This document shows, one piece after another, positions 50,303 to 59,521 of a stretch of 64,000 nt of DNA. The notes under the pieces are model-generated. The model worked only from the letters and a program-made list of their open reading frames with translations, was not told the DNA's origin and did not search any database. The translations under genes were made by a program, and so were the position numbers. How positions within the stretch are numbered: position 1 is the stretch's first letter; each line of letters starts with the position of its first letter. The stretch is from assembly GCF_001577265.1 (NCBI RefSeq), contig NZ_CP014517.1, forward strand, positions 1,727,001-1,791,000, given 5' to 3'. The stretch comes from Variovorax sp. PAMC 28711. GTDB taxonomy: Bacteria; Pseudomonadota; Gammaproteobacteria; Burkholderiales; Burkholderiaceae_C.

Positions 50303-52105
50303 TTATGTCGGCAGGAGAAGCGCTGCCGCCGGATCGTCGGCCTCGAGCACGCGCTGCGCCCAAGGCGCGAGTCGCAAGGTATCGGCGCGCAGCACCTCCT
50401 GCTTGACCGCGAGGATCTGGGAGGGGTGCATCGAAAAACTGCGCAGCCCCAGACCGAGCAGCAGCCGCGTGAACTGAACGTCGCCCGCCATTTCGCCGCA
50501 CACGCTCACGCCCTTGCCCTGGCGCACGCACTCGGCGATGGTGTCGGCCACGAGCCGAAGCACGGCCGGATGCGCCGGGTCGTAGAGGTGGGCCACGGCC
50601 TCGTCGGCGCGGTCGATCGCCAACGTGTACTGGATCAGGTCGTTGGTGCCGATCGACAAAAAATCGAAGTGCTTGAGGAACAGGTTGAGCGTGAGCGCCG
50701 CCGCCGGAATCTCGATCATCGCGCCGAGCTTCACCGCACCGTAAGGGATGCCTTTGTTGTCGAGCTCGGCGCGTGCGAAGTCGATGAGCGACAGCGTCTG
50801 GCGGATCTCGGTGGCGTGCGCCAGCATTGGAATCAGCAGATGGATCTGGCCATGCGTCGCCGCCCGCAAGATGGCGCGCAGCTGGGTGAGGAACATGGCC
50901 GGGTCGGCCAGGCTCCAGCGAATGGCGCGCAGGCCGAGCGCGGGGTTCAGGTTTTCCTGCTTGCTGGTCGACTTGCCGTCGAGCGGCTTGTCGGCGCCGA
51001 TGTCGATGGTGCGGATCGTCACCGGCATGCCCTGCATGCCTTCGACGGCGCGCTTGTACGCCTGGTACTGCTCTTCCTCGTCGGGCAGGCGCGAGAGGCG
51101 TTGGGATTCGCGGCCCATGAAGAGGAATTCGCTGCGGAACAGGCCGACACCGACGGCGCCGGCCTTCACCGCATTGAGCGTGTCCTCGGGCATTTCGATG
51201 TTGGCGAGCAGGTCGACGCGCTGGCCGTCGAGCGTCACGGCCGGCTTGTGTCGCAGGCGCGCGAGGCGACCGCGTTCGAGGTCGCCCTGGCGCTGCTTGA
51301 AACCGTACTCGGCCAGGATGATCGGCGACGGATCGACGATCACCACACCGGCGTCGCCGTCGATGATGACCCAGTCGTCCTGGCGCACCAGCTGGCTCGC
51401 GGTGCGGGCGCCGACCACGGCCGGGATGTCCATGCTGCGCGCGACGATCGCGGTGTGCGAGGTGCGGCCGCCGACGTCGGTCACGAAGCCGGCGAACACG
51501 CTCTTCTTGAACTGAAGCATGTCCGCGGGCGACAGGTCGTGCGCGATGAGCACGAGCGGCGCGTCGAGGGTGTCGCTGACGGTGAGGTCGTCATCGTCCT
51601 CCGCCTCGGCCGCGCGCTTGCGGCGCGGCGGCGTCGGCGCGAGCACGGCGGCCGTGCCCTTCATGCGGTGCAGGAGGCGCTCGACGACCTGCTCGAGGTC
51701 GGCCTTGCGCTCGCGCAGGTACTCGTCCTCCATCTCGTCGAACTGGCGCGCGATCACTTCGAGCTGCGTCGTCACCGCCCATTCGGCGTTGTAGAGCCGG
51801 TCGGTGATCCAGTGGCGCACGCCCTCGGTGAGCGCCTCGTCCTGCAGCAGCATCTGGTGCACTTCGAGCAGCGCCGAGAGCTCGTGCGGCGCGTCCTTCG
51901 GGCCCATCAGCGCGACGCTGGCCTGCAGCTTGACGAGCTCTTCGGCCACCGCATTGCGCGCCGTGCGCACGCGATCGATCTCGGCCTCGATCTGCTCGGG
52001 CTTGATGAAGTAGTGAGCCACGTCGATGCGGCTCGACACCACCAGCACCGCGCGGCCGATGGCGATGCCACGGGCGACGGGGAGGCCGTGGACGGCGAAG
52101 GTCAT
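50303..52105 (-). CDS. ptsI: Phosphoenolpyruvate-protein phosphotransferase (PTS enzyme I)
   Basis: 600 residues. The phosphohistidine is in GGRTSHTAIVARSMDIPAV, near 217. The N-terminal HPr-binding domain, the PEP-binding C-terminal TIM barrel (VGVGLFRSEFLFMGRE, LGAMIEIPAAA, FFSIGTNDLIQYTLA-type LSIGTNDLIQYTLAIDR and GVSVCGEMAGD) are present. An extra basic-acidic stretch (PRRKRAAEAEDDDDLTVSDT, about 160-190) is inserted compared with E. coli EI. Start at 52105 overlaps the HPr stop. Confidence 0.95.
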   Translation of the reverse strand: MTFAVHGLPVARGIAIGRAVLVVSSRIDVAHYFIKPEQIEAEIDRVRTARNAVAEELVKLQASVALMGPKDAPHELSALLEVHQMLLQDEALTEGVRHWITDRLYNAEWAVTTQLEVIARQFDEMEDEYLRERKADLEQVVERLLHRMKGTAAVLAPTPPRRKRAAEAEDDDDLTVSDTLDAPLVLIAHDLSPADMLQFKKSVFAGFVTDVGGRTSHTAIVARSMDIPAVVGARTASQLVRQDDWVIIDGDAGVVIVDPSPIILAEYGFKQRQGDLERGRLARLRHKPAVTLDGQRVDLLANIEMPEDTLNAVKAGAVGVGLFRSEFLFMGRESQRLSRLPDEEEQYQAYKRAVEGMQGMPVTIRTIDIGADKPLDGKSTSKQENLNPALGLRAIRWSLADPAMFLTQLRAILRAATHGQIHLLIPMLAHATEIRQTLSLIDFARAELDNKGIPYGAVKLGAMIEIPAAALTLNLFLKHFDFLSIGTNDLIQYTLAIDRADEAVAHLYDPAHPAVLRLVADTIAECVRQGKGVSVCGEMAGDVQFTRLLLGLGLRSFSMHPSQILAVKQEVLRADTLRLAPWAQRVLEADDPAAALLLPT

Positions 52106-52371
52106 TCGCCTTCGCCGAACTTGTCGTTCATGAGTGCGACGAGCGCATCCATCGCTTCTTCCTCGCGATCGCCGTTCGTCTCGAGCTCGACCGCGACGCC
52201 GATGCCGGCGGCCAGCATCATCACGCCCATGATGCTTTTGGCGTTGATGCGGCGGTCGCCGCGCGACAACCACACCTCGCACGGAAAGCTGCCGGCGAGT
52301 TTGGTGAGCTTGGCCGACGCGCGTGCGTGGAGGCCGAGCTTATTGCTGATGGTCACGGATTTCTTGATCAC
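52102..52371 (-). CDS. ptsH: PTS phosphocarrier protein HPr
   Basis: 89 residues. The phosphoryl-accepting His15 is in KLGLHARASAKLTKLAG; the second conserved block is NAKSIMGVMMLAAGIG with Ser46. Start is GTG at 52371 (VIKKSV), inside the EIIA gene by 32 bases. Phosphate passes from EI to HPr to EIIA. Confidence 0.93.
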   Translation of the reverse strand: MIKKSVTISNKLGLHARASAKLTKLAGSFPCEVWLSRGDRRINAKSIMGVMMLAAGIGVAVELETNGDREEEAMDALVALMNDKFGEGE

Positions 52372-52795
52372 TGTGCTTTCTTCTCGCCTGGTTTTGGGGG
52401 GCCGCGACCGCGACCTGCATGACGCCGGCGGTGCCACCCGCGATCGCGCGTTGCACCAGTGCTTCGAGCGGTTCGTGCCGGTAGGTCACGGCGCGCAGCA
52501 GCATCGGCAGGTTGACGCCCGCGACCAGACGCGACCGCGCGCCATCGACCAGTTTCTGCGCCACGTTGCACGGCGTGGCGCCGAACACGTCGGCCAGCAC
52601 CAGCACCTGCGAACGGGGTCCATGCAACTGTTGCGCCAGCGTGATGCGTGCCGCCGCCAACGTTTCTTCGGGCGACACGTTGGGCAGCACGTCGAGCGCG
52701 ACGACGAACTGTTCGGCGTCGGGGAACACATGCAGCGCGCACTGCCTCAGCGCCTGTGCGAGCGGAGAGTGGGCGATGACGAAGATGCTGTTCAT
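52340..52795 (-). CDS. PTS EIIA component, mannose/fructose family (ManX-type)
   Basis: 151 residues. NSIFVIAHSPLAQAL places the phosphorylated His near 9, and LVLADVFGATPCNVAQKL is the ManX IIA signature. No EIIB or EIIC is encoded nearby, so sugar transport is unlikely; in many betaproteobacteria such an EIIA-HPr-EI relay is regulatory. Start at 52795 (MNSIFV); a longer start overlaps nothing conserved. Confidence 0.92.
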   Translation of the reverse strand: MNSIFVIAHSPLAQALRQCALHVFPDAEQFVVALDVLPNVSPEETLAAARITLAQQLHGPRSQVLVLADVFGATPCNVAQKLVDGARSRLVAGVNLPMLLRAVTYRHEPLEALVQRAIAGGTAGVMQVAVAAPQNQARRKHSDQEIRDHQQ

Positions 52796-52879
52796 GCGGG
52801 GTGCGGGGATGGGGCGTCGATTATGCGGTGACAGTGCCGCGATGAAGACAAACGACTTCATCGGCCGAGGGCCGCAGCG

Positions 52880-53410
52880 CTATCGCGGCAGCCGCAGCGA
52901 CTCGAAGAATGTCGTTACGGCGTCGGGCGACGACGGACGCCCGAGCACCGTCGCCTGATACAGCGTGACCGCGCCGCCTGGCTGCTGGCGCGCAAACCAC
53001 AGCACTTGCATCGGCATTGCGCCCCCGGCTTCCAGGCGCACCGGTGCCGGCGCGGCAGCCGCCCGGGGCAGCGCGCCGGGCGATTCGACCACGTCGACCT
53101 CGCCCGCCTGCGCGCGTGTCGCGGCGCGCCAGGCGCGCTGCCACGCTTCGGCTTGCGGCACGTCGCGCGCGCCGGCGTGGGCGATGGCGAAGGTGGCGCC
53201 GCCCGCCTCGCAGCCGACCATGTCGACCGTCACCGACTCGGTACCGAGCGGCAGCGCGCGGCTCGCGCGATCGGGTTTACAGGGCATCAGCGCGAGCAGG
53301 CCGGTGTCGGCGATCGGCGTGTCTCGCCAGTTGAAGGTCGGACTGCAGGCGGCCAGCAGGAGACCGCAAGTCGCGGCCATCGCGCGGAGGCGGTAGGACA
53401 GGAAAGTCAT
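52880..53410 (-). CDS. Hypothetical lipoprotein
   Basis: 176 residues. A signal peptide ends in LLAAC, giving a lipidated Cys near 22, with ASP-like context CSPTFNWRDTPIA. The rest is Ala- and Arg-rich, with three more cysteines in the first half of the mature region. No domain recognised. Divergent from the thioredoxin-like gene at 53491. Confidence 0.7.
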   Translation of the reverse strand: MTFLSYRLRAMAATCGLLLAACSPTFNWRDTPIADTGLLALMPCKPDRASRALPLGTESVTVDMVGCEAGGATFAIAHAGARDVPQAEAWQRAWRAATRAQAGEVDVVESPGALPRAAAAPAPVRLEAGGAMPMQVLWFARQQPGGAVTLYQATVLGRPSSPDAVTTFFESLRLPR

Positions 53411-53490
53411 CGGCGCCGAGCTTATCGCGAGCGGTTCGGCGCGGCAGCGACGCCGGAACTAAAATTGCGGCGCTTCATCACTCCGATCAC

Positions 53491-53988
53491 ATGAAAAAAA
53501 TCGTCTATGCCGCCGCGACCGCCATTGCCCTGGCCGTGGGGGCGGGCGTTTATCTCAACACCGGCACGTCGGCTGCGCCGGCCAGCACCTTCGTGCTGCT
53601 CGACGGCAGCAAGAAGACCACCGACGACATGAAGGGCAAGGTGACGCTGGTCAACTTCTGGGCCACCAGCTGCGTGACCTGCGTGGCCGAGATGCCGAAA
53701 GTGATCGCCACGTACGATAAGTACAGGTCGCAGGGCTACGACACCCTGGCCGTCGCCATGAGCTACGACCCGCCGGCGTACGTCGTCAACTATGCCGAGA
53801 CACGCAAGCTGCCGTTCAAGGTGGCGATCGACAACACCGGCGCCGTGGCCAAAGCGTGGGGCGACGTGGCGCTGACGCCGACGACGTACATCGTCAACAA
53901 GCGCGGCGAGATCGTGAAGCGCTATGTGGGAGAACCGGACTTCGCCGAGCTCCACAAGCTGATCGAGAAACTGCTCGCCGAAGCCTGA
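53491..53988 (+). CDS. TlpA-like periplasmic thioredoxin-family protein
   Basis: 165 residues. An N-terminal hydrophobic segment (AATAIALAVGAGVYL) acts as signal or anchor. VTLVNFWATSCVTCVAEMPK holds the redox CVTC pair, and LTPTTYIVNKRGEIVKRY has the cis-Pro of the thioredoxin fold. Likely reduces periplasmic disulfides or cytochrome c apoproteins; partner unknown. Confidence 0.92.
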   Translation: MKKIVYAAATAIALAVGAGVYLNTGTSAAPASTFVLLDGSKKTTDDMKGKVTLVNFWATSCVTCVAEMPKVIATYDKYRSQGYDTLAVAMSYDPPAYVVNYAETRKLPFKVAIDNTGAVAKAWGDVALTPTTYIVNKRGEIVKRYVGEPDFAELHKLIEKLLAEA

Positions 53989-54005
53989 ATGGCCGGCCGA
54001 ATCGG

Positions 54006-54590
54006 GTGAGCCATTCCGTGTCGCGTCCCCTGCCGCTGGCCGACACGCCCACCGTGGTGCTGCTCACGCCCGACGAGCCATCCGAGCTGGACGCCGCACG
54101 CGCGATCTTTCGTGACTACGCCGAATCGCTCGCCATCGATCTCGGTTTCCAGAATTTCGAGGAAGAGCTCGCCCGGCTGCCCGGTGAGTACACCGAACCC
54201 CGCGGTTCGCTTTTGCTGGCGCTCGTGGACGTGGATGCGTCCCACCCGACGCGCCAGGCACCGACGCTGCCACGCGCCAACGGCATGGCCGCCCACGTGG
54301 CCGGATGCTGCGCCTTGCGGCCTCTCGACTCGGCGGATCACGCCAACGCCGCCGAGATGAAGCGTCTGTTCGTTCGCCCCGGCTTTCGCGGGTTGGGGCT
54401 TGGGCGGCAGCTGGTCGAAGCGGCGCTGGACGCCGCGCGCAGCGCCGGCTACGCCTGCGTGTTGCTCGACACGCTGAACGACATGGAATCGGCGCGGGCG
54501 CTCTACGAGGACCTCGGTTTCACCGAGGTGCCGCCCTACTATCACAACCCGATCGCAGGGGCGAACTACCTCAAGGTCGCGCTGTTCTGA
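54006..54590 (+). CDS. GNAT-family N-acetyltransferase
   Basis: 194 residues. The acetyl-CoA binding block MKRLFVRPGFRGLGLGRQLV is preceded by a C-C-A-L beta strand and followed by DTLNDMESARALYEDLGFTE, the GNAT C-terminal signature. The start is GTG at 54006 (VSHSVS); a second GTG lies at 54018. Substrate unknown. Starts 17 bases after the thioredoxin-like stop. Confidence 0.88.
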   Translation: MSHSVSRPLPLADTPTVVLLTPDEPSELDAARAIFRDYAESLAIDLGFQNFEEELARLPGEYTEPRGSLLLALVDVDASHPTRQAPTLPRANGMAAHVAGCCALRPLDSADHANAAEMKRLFVRPGFRGLGLGRQLVEAALDAARSAGYACVLLDTLNDMESARALYEDLGFTEVPPYYHNPIAGANYLKVALF

Positions 54591-55097
54591 TCAGCCTCGC
54601 GCCTGGCCCAGGAGCGTGACGGCGTCGCTCACTTCGAACTTTCCGGGCGCTTCGACATTGAGCGTCGCCACCTTGCCATCCTTGACCAGCGCCGAATAGC
54701 GGTTACTGCGCACGCCCATGCCGCGGCCTGTCAGGTCGAGCGTGAGCCCGGTGGCTTTGGCGAAATCACCGCTGCCGTCAGCCAACATGCGGACCTTGGT
54801 GCCGGTCTTCTGGTCCCGCGCCCACGCGCCCATGACAAAAGCGTCGTTCACGCTGACACACCAGATCTCGTCCACCCCGGCAGCCTTGAAGTCATCGAAG
54901 TGCTCGACGTAGCCGGGCACATGCTTGGCCGAGCAGGTCGGCGTGAAGGCGCCTGGCAACGCGAACAGCGCGATGGTCTTGCCGGCCGTGGCCTTGGCCA
55001 CATCGACCGGATTCGGTCCGATGCTGCAGGCCTCGCCCTCGACTTCGGAATATTCGTGCAGGGTGGTGGAAGGGAGAGCGTCGCCGACCTTGATCAT
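54591..55097 (-). CDS. Peroxiredoxin (Prx5/AhpE-like)
   Basis: 168 residues. ALFALPGAFTPTCSAKHVPG holds the peroxidatic Cys in the Prx5 motif PGAFTPTCS, and MIKVGDALPSTTLHEYSE is the normal start. Removes hydrogen peroxide or organic hydroperoxides using thioredoxin or glutathione. It lies just after the ribosomal cluster's terminator. Convergent with the GNAT gene. Confidence 0.94.
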   Translation of the reverse strand: MIKVGDALPSTTLHEYSEVEGEACSIGPNPVDVAKATAGKTIALFALPGAFTPTCSAKHVPGYVEHFDDFKAAGVDEIWCVSVNDAFVMGAWARDQKTGTKVRMLADGSGDFAKATGLTLDLTGRGMGVRSNRYSALVKDGKVATLNVEAPGKFEVSDAVTLLGQARG

Positions 55098-55116
55098 GGT
55101 GAGTGTCCTGAAAATG

Positions 55117-55144
55117 AAAAACGGCCCACATTGTGGGCCGTTTT
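55117..55144 (-). terminator. Rho-independent terminator after rpsQ
   Basis: On the minus strand CGGCCCAC / GTGGGCCG (55140-55122) forms an 8-bp GC-rich stem around a three-base loop and is followed by TTTTT and CATTTTC. It begins 40 bases after rpsQ and ends the ribosomal transcript before the peroxiredoxin gene. Confidence 0.88.
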
Positions 55145-55179
55145 CCGGATGCGCACCGCGCGCGATCGAACGGTGTCGA

Positions 55180-55449
55180 TCAGAGCGAAATGGCTTTCTC
55201 GACCAAACGGGTGACAACCCAGTTCTTGGTCTTCGAAATCGGCCGGCTTTCGGTGATCTCGATGGTGTCACCGAGATGGTATTCACCCTTCTCGTCGTGC
55301 GCGTGGTACTTGCTCGTCTTGGCCACGATCTTGCCGTAGAGCTCGTGCTTCACACGACGCTCGACCAGCACGGTCACGGTCTTTTCACGCTTGTCGCTCA
55401 CGACCTTGCCGATCAAGGTGCGCTTGAGGGATTTTTTAGCTTCCGTCAT
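55180..55449 (-). CDS. rpsQ: Ribosomal protein S17
   Basis: 89 residues. [20 protein letters not shown] and [19 protein letters not shown] are diagnostic of S17 (OB-fold, binds 16S rRNA). Last gene of this ribosomal set here; rplN, its usual downstream neighbour, is absent. The start at 55449 follows rpmC by nine bases. Confidence 0.97.
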   Translation of the reverse strand: MTEAKKSLKRTLIGKVVSDKREKTVTVLVERRVKHELYGKIVAKTSKYHAHDEKGEYHLGDTIEITESRPISKTKNWVVTRLVEKAISL

Positions 55450-55458
55450 GTTGGCTCC

Positions 55459-55713
55459 TTACTTGGCGGCTGGGGTTTCTTGCGACTTCTGCGCAAGAAT
55501 GGTCTTGGCGCGAGCGATGTCGCGGCGTGTCACGCGCAGCGTCGAGGTGTTCGACAGCTGTTGCGTGGCCTTCTGCATGCGCAGGCCGAAATGGGCCTTC
55601 TGCAGATCCTTGATTTCGGTTGCCAGGCCGGCGACGTCTTTTTCGCGCAGCGCTGCAGCCTTCGACACCTTGACCGGCTTGGCCGCGGCGTCCTTCTTTT
55701 TACGTGTTGCCAT
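55459..55713 (-). CDS. rpmC: Ribosomal protein L29, with N-terminal extension
   Basis: 84 residues. The L29 core, from [20 protein letters not shown] to [14 protein letters not shown], is preceded by a basic extension of about 19 residues ([17 protein letters not shown]), so the protein is longer than the usual 63-67. L29 sits at the polypeptide exit of the large subunit. A shorter start is not available in frame. Confidence 0.96.
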   Translation of the reverse strand: MATRKKKDAAAKPVKVSKAAALREKDVAGLATEIKDLQKAHFGLRMQKATQQLSNTSTLRVTRRDIARAKTILAQKSQETPAAK

Positions 55714-55724
55714 CAGTGTTCTCC

Positions 55725-56141
55725 TCAGGCGCCGAGCTGGCGAGCGACGAACGTCGTGCGCAGCGGCAGCTTGGCAGCGGCCAGGCGGAAGGCTTCGCGT
55801 GCGAGCTCTTCGGGAACACCGACGATTTCGAACACGATCTTGCCGGGCTGGATCTCGGCGACGTAATACTCGGGGTTGCCCTTGCCGTTACCCATCCGCA
55901 CTTCTGCGGGCTTGTGGGAGATCGGCTTGTCGGGAAACACACGAATCCAGATACGACCACCGCGCTTGACGTGGCGCGAAATCGCGCGGCGCGCGGCTTC
56001 GAGCTGGCGTGCCGTGAGGCGACCGCGGTCGGTGCATTTCAGACCGAAGTCACCGAATGCGACCGAGTTGCCCCGAGTCGCGATGCCGGTGTTGCGGCCC
56101 TTTTGTTCCTTGCGGAACTTTCTGCGTGCAGGTTGCAGCAT
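55725..56141 (-). CDS. rplP: Ribosomal protein L16
   Basis: 138 residues. [19 protein letters not shown] and [20 protein letters not shown] are the L16 signatures. It binds near the A site and the peptidyl transferase centre. Normal length. Confidence 0.97.
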   Translation of the reverse strand: MLQPARRKFRKEQKGRNTGIATRGNSVAFGDFGLKCTDRGRLTARQLEAARRAISRHVKRGGRIWIRVFPDKPISHKPAEVRMGNGKGNPEYYVAEIQPGKIVFEIVGVPEELAREAFRLAAAKLPLRTTFVARQLGA

Positions 56142-56167
56142 GTTGTTTTACTCCGTGATAAGACCGA

Positions 56168-57091
56168 TTACTCGGTCTTGGCACCGTCAGCTGCTGCAGC
56201 TGGCGCGGCTTTGCGGACGCGCTTAACGGCGGGTTTCGAGTCTGCACCCGGTGCTGCCGGAGCACCACCAGTAGCTTCTGCGGGCTTGTCGCTGCCGTCG
56301 GCCGGTGCGGTGTTGCCACCGATCGGGCCACGGGCAGCCGGACGTGCGGGACCACGACGGTCTGCACCCGGACGGTCGCCACCCGGGCGGCCATCGCGGC
56401 GCGGACCGCGCGGACGACGCTCGTCGTCAGGACGCGGCGTTTCGACGGCCGGCAGGTCGTTGCGACCCAGCGTGTCACCCTTGTAGACCCAGACCTTGAC
56501 GCCGATGACGCCGTAAGTGGTCTTGGCTTCCGAGGTGCCGTAGTCGATGTCGGCGCGCAGGGTGTGAAGCGGCACGCGGCCTTCGCGGTACCACTCGCAA
56601 CGCGCGATTTCAATACCGTTCAAACGACCCGACGACATGATCTTGATGCCCAGGGCACCCAGACGCATGGCGTTCTGCATCGCACGCTTCATGGCGCGGC
56701 GGAACATGATCCGCTTTTCGAGCTGCTGCGTGATGCTGTCGGCGATGAGCTTGGCATCGATTTCGGGCTTGCGCACTTCTTCGATGTTCACTGCGACCGG
56801 CACACCCAGCTGCTTGCCGAGTTCGCGCTTGAGGTTCTCGATGTCTTCGCCCTTCTTGCCGATCACGACGCCCGGACGTGCCGAGTAGATCGTGATGCGT
56901 GCGTTCTTGGCGGGACGCTCGATCAGCACGCGTGAAACGGATGCGTTCTTGAGCTTCTTCTTCAGGTACTCGCGCACCTTGATGTCTTCCGCCAGCATGC
57001 CGGCGAAGTCCTTGTTGCTGGCGTACCAGCGGCTGGACCAATTACGGGTCACCGCGAGGCGGAAACCGGTGGGGTGGATTTTTTGTCCCAT
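56168..57091 (-). CDS. rpsC: Ribosomal protein S3 with long C-terminal extension
   Basis: 307 residues. KH-domain motif [17 protein letters not shown] and [16 protein letters not shown] are standard. After about 230 the protein adds a Pro/Gly/Arg- then Ala/Pro/Lys-rich tail ([14 protein letters not shown] and [20 protein letters not shown]), longer than the 233-residue E. coli protein. Start at 57091 (MGQKIH); the in-frame Met eight codons upstream is not conserved. Confidence 0.96.
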   Translation of the reverse strand: MGQKIHPTGFRLAVTRNWSSRWYASNKDFAGMLAEDIKVREYLKKKLKNASVSRVLIERPAKNARITIYSARPGVVIGKKGEDIENLKRELGKQLGVPVAVNIEEVRKPEIDAKLIADSITQQLEKRIMFRRAMKRAMQNAMRLGALGIKIMSSGRLNGIEIARCEWYREGRVPLHTLRADIDYGTSEAKTTYGVIGVKVWVYKGDTLGRNDLPAVETPRPDDERRPRGPRRDGRPGGDRPGADRRGPARPAARGPIGGNTAPADGSDKPAEATGGAPAAPGADSKPAVKRVRKAAPAAAADGAKTE

Positions 57092-57104
57092 AGTCTTCCG
57101 GCCT

Positions 57105-57437
57105 TTAGTTGCCAACCGTCACGTACACATGGCACGTGGGCTTGCTGATGCGGTTACCGCGACCCTTGGCGCGCGCGGTGAAGCGCTTGAGCGTGGCGCC
57201 TTGCTCGACGTAGATGGTCTTGACCTTCAGTTCGTCGATGTCGGCACCGTCGTTGTGCTCGGCGTTGGCAATTGCCGACTCGAGCACCTTCTTGATGATC
57301 ACAGCCGCTTTTTTCTGCGTGAACTGCAGAACGTTGAGCGCTTGATCGACCTTCTTGCCGCGGATCAGGTCAGCGACCAGACGGCCCTTGTCGACCGAGA
57401 GGCGAACGCCGCGGAGGACTGCACGTGTTTCAGACAT
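57105..57437 (-). CDS. rplV: Ribosomal protein L22
   Basis: 110 residues. [20 protein letters not shown] and [20 protein letters not shown] are L22 signatures; its hairpin lines the exit tunnel where macrolides act. Normal length. Confidence 0.97.
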   Translation of the reverse strand: MSETRAVLRGVRLSVDKGRLVADLIRGKKVDQALNVLQFTQKKAAVIIKKVLESAIANAEHNDGADIDELKVKTIYVEQGATLKRFTARAKGRGNRISKPTCHVYVTVGN

Positions 57438-57446
57438 GGTCGTTCC

Positions 57447-57725
57447 TTACTTCTTCTGGACTTTTTTGTCCGCCGGGTGCCCCTTGAACGTGCGGGTGAG
57501 CGCAAATTCGCCGAGCTTGTGGCCGACCATCTGGTCCGTGATGTACACGGGCACGTGCTGCTTGCCGTTGTGAACGGCAATGGTCAGACCGATGAACTCG
57601 GGCAGGACCATCGAGCGACGCGACCAGGTCTTGATCGGCTTCTTGTCCTTGGTCGTCACGGCCTTGTCGGCCTTGGCCACGAGGTGGTGGTCGACGAACG
57701 GACCTTTTTTGAGTGAGCGAGTCAT
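57447..57725 (-). CDS. rpsS: Ribosomal protein S19
   Basis: 92 residues. [20 protein letters not shown] and [19 protein letters not shown] are diagnostic. It contacts S13 in the head of the small subunit. Stands between rplB and rplV. Confidence 0.97.
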   Translation of the reverse strand: MTRSLKKGPFVDHHLVAKADKAVTTKDKKPIKTWSRRSMVLPEFIGLTIAVHNGKQHVPVYITDQMVGHKLGEFALTRTFKGHPADKKVQKK

Positions 57726-57738
57726 TTGCTGCTACCCC

Positions 57739-58563
57739 TTACTTCTTGCGACGCGACACGATGAATACCTGCGTGCGCTTGTTGTTACGGGTACGGTAGC
57801 CCTTGGTCAGATTGCCCCATGGGTCGACTGGATGACGGCCTTCGCCTGTCTTGCCTTCGCCACCGCCGTGCGGGTGATCGACCGGGTTCATCACCACACC
57901 GCGAACGGTCGGGCGAATGCCCATGTGGCGCTTGGCACCGGCCTTGCCCAAACGGCGCAGGCTGTGTTCTTCGTTGGCGACTTCACCGATCGTGGCGCGG
58001 CACTCGACGTGCACGCGGCGGACTTCGCCCGAGCGCATGCGCACCTGGGCATAGACGCCTTCGCGTGCCAGCAGCGTGGCCGACGTACCGGCGGAGCGTG
58101 CGATCTGCGCGCCCTTGCCGGGTTGCAGCTCGATGCAATGAATGGTCGAACCCACCGGGATGTTGCGGATCGGCAAGGTGTTGCCGGCGCGGATCGGGGC
58201 TTCGGAACCGCTCATCAGCGTGGCACCGGCTTCAAGACCGCGCGGGGCGATGATGTAGCGGCGCTCGCCGTCGGCGTAGCAAACCAGTGCGATGTGGGCG
58301 GTGCGGTTCGGGTCGTACTCGATGCGTTCGACCTTGGCCGGAATGCCATCCTTGTTGCGCACGAAGTCGACCACACGGTAGTGGTGCTTGTGACCACCGC
58401 CGCGATGGCGAATCGTGATGTGACCGTTGTTGTTGCGACCGGCAGCCTGGAACTGCGGCTCGAGCAACGGAGCGTGCGGTGCACCCTTGTACAGGTGGTC
58501 CCGCGAAATCTTCACCGCGCCGCGTTGGCCCGGCGAAGTAGGTTTCATCTTGATGACGGCCAT
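57739..58563 (-). CDS. rplB: Ribosomal protein L2
   Basis: 274 residues. [20 protein letters not shown] at the start and [19 protein letters not shown] near the end, including the conserved catalytic-centre His block. Essential for subunit joining and peptidyl transfer. Normal length. Confidence 0.98.
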   Translation of the reverse strand: MAVIKMKPTSPGQRGAVKISRDHLYKGAPHAPLLEPQFQAAGRNNNGHITIRHRGGGHKHHYRVVDFVRNKDGIPAKVERIEYDPNRTAHIALVCYADGERRYIIAPRGLEAGATLMSGSEAPIRAGNTLPIRNIPVGSTIHCIELQPGKGAQIARSAGTSATLLAREGVYAQVRMRSGEVRRVHVECRATIGEVANEEHSLRRLGKAGAKRHMGIRPTVRGVVMNPVDHPHGGGEGKTGEGRHPVDPWGNLTKGYRTRNNKRTQVFIVSRRKK

Positions 58564-58565
58564 GA

Positions 58566-58904
58566 TTAAGCGCCTTCCCCGACGAGGTTGAGCTCTTGAC
58601 CTTCCTTCAGCGTCACATAGGCCTTGCGCACGTTGTCGCGGCGACCGATGGATTTGCCAAAGCGCTTGGTCTTGCCCTTGGTGTTGAGCACCGAAACGCC
58701 CTTGACTTCGACCTTGAACATCAGTTCAACGGCGGCCTTGATCTCGGGCTTGGTGGCGTCCTGCAGCACCTTGAAGGTGACAGCGTTCGACTTCTCGCCG
58801 ACCATCGTTGCCTTTTCGGACACGATGGGAGCGACCAGCACCGCCATCAGGCGGCCTTCGGTGAACTGGGTGCGGGACAGCGGCGTAGGATTCATGCGGC
58901 TCAT
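58566..58904 (-). CDS. rplW: Ribosomal protein L23
   Basis: 112 residues. [20 protein letters not shown] and [19 protein letters not shown] are L23 signatures; it docks trigger factor and SRP at the tunnel exit. The start at 58904 overlaps the rplD stop as ATGA; a shorter Met (MAVLVA) starts the conserved part. Confidence 0.96.
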   Translation of the reverse strand: MSRMNPTPLSRTQFTEGRLMAVLVAPIVSEKATMVGEKSNAVTFKVLQDATKPEIKAAVELMFKVEVKGVSVLNTKGKTKRFGKSIGRRDNVRKAYVTLKEGQELNLVGEGA

Positions 58905-59521
58905 GCGAACATCTCCTTGAGCTTTTCGACAGCAGCCTTGGTGACGAGCACCTTCTTGTAGTGCACCAGCGACACCGGATCGGCGTAGCGGGGTTCGACC
59001 ACAAGGATGTTCACCAGATTGCGCGAAGCCAGGTACAGGTTTTCGTCGACTTCGTCGGCGATCACCAGCACGGACTGCAGATTCATGGCCTTGAACCGGG
59101 CCGCGAGCGGCTTGGTCTTCGGCGAATCGACGGTGAGCGAATCCACCACGGCCAGACGGCCTTCACGGGCGAGCTGCGAGAGGATGGACGCCATGCCGGC
59201 GCGGTACATCTTCTTGTTGATCTTCTGCGTGAAGTTTTCGTCAGGCATGTTCGGGAAAATCCGGCCACCCCCGCGCCACAGCGGCGAGGACGTCATACCG
59301 GCACGGGCGCGGCCCGTTCCCTTTTGCTTGAAAGGCTTCTTGGTCGAGTGATGGACCTGTTCGCGGTCCTTCTGGGCGCGCGTGCCTTGACGGGCGTTGG
59401 CCTGGAATGCGACGACGATCTGGTGAACCAGGTCTTCGTTGTAGTCACGGCCGAACACGGTCTCGGGCGCGTCGTACTTCGACGAGGCCTGACCTTGTTC
59501 GTTCAGGAGTTCGAGTTGCAT
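58901..59521 (-). CDS. rplD: Ribosomal protein L4
   Basis: 206 residues. [20 protein letters not shown] and [20 protein letters not shown] are L4 signatures. In E. coli L4 also represses the S10 operon through its leader. Its start and the rplC stop share one base. Confidence 0.97.
   Translation of the reverse strand: MQLELLNEQGQASSKYDAPETVFGRDYNEDLVHQIVVAFQANARQGTRAQKDREQVHHSTKKPFKQKGTGRARAGMTSSPLWRGGGRIFPNMPDENFTQKINKKMYRAGMASILSQLAREGRLAVVDSLTVDSPKTKPLAARFKAMNLQSVLVIADEVDENLYLASRNLVNILVVEPRYADPVSLVHYKKVLVTKAAVEKLKEMFA

Noticed and set aside
50426..52831. Plus-strand 801-codon frame opposite the PTS genes
   Set aside because: Antisense to EI, HPr and EIIA, all of which have full catalytic motifs.
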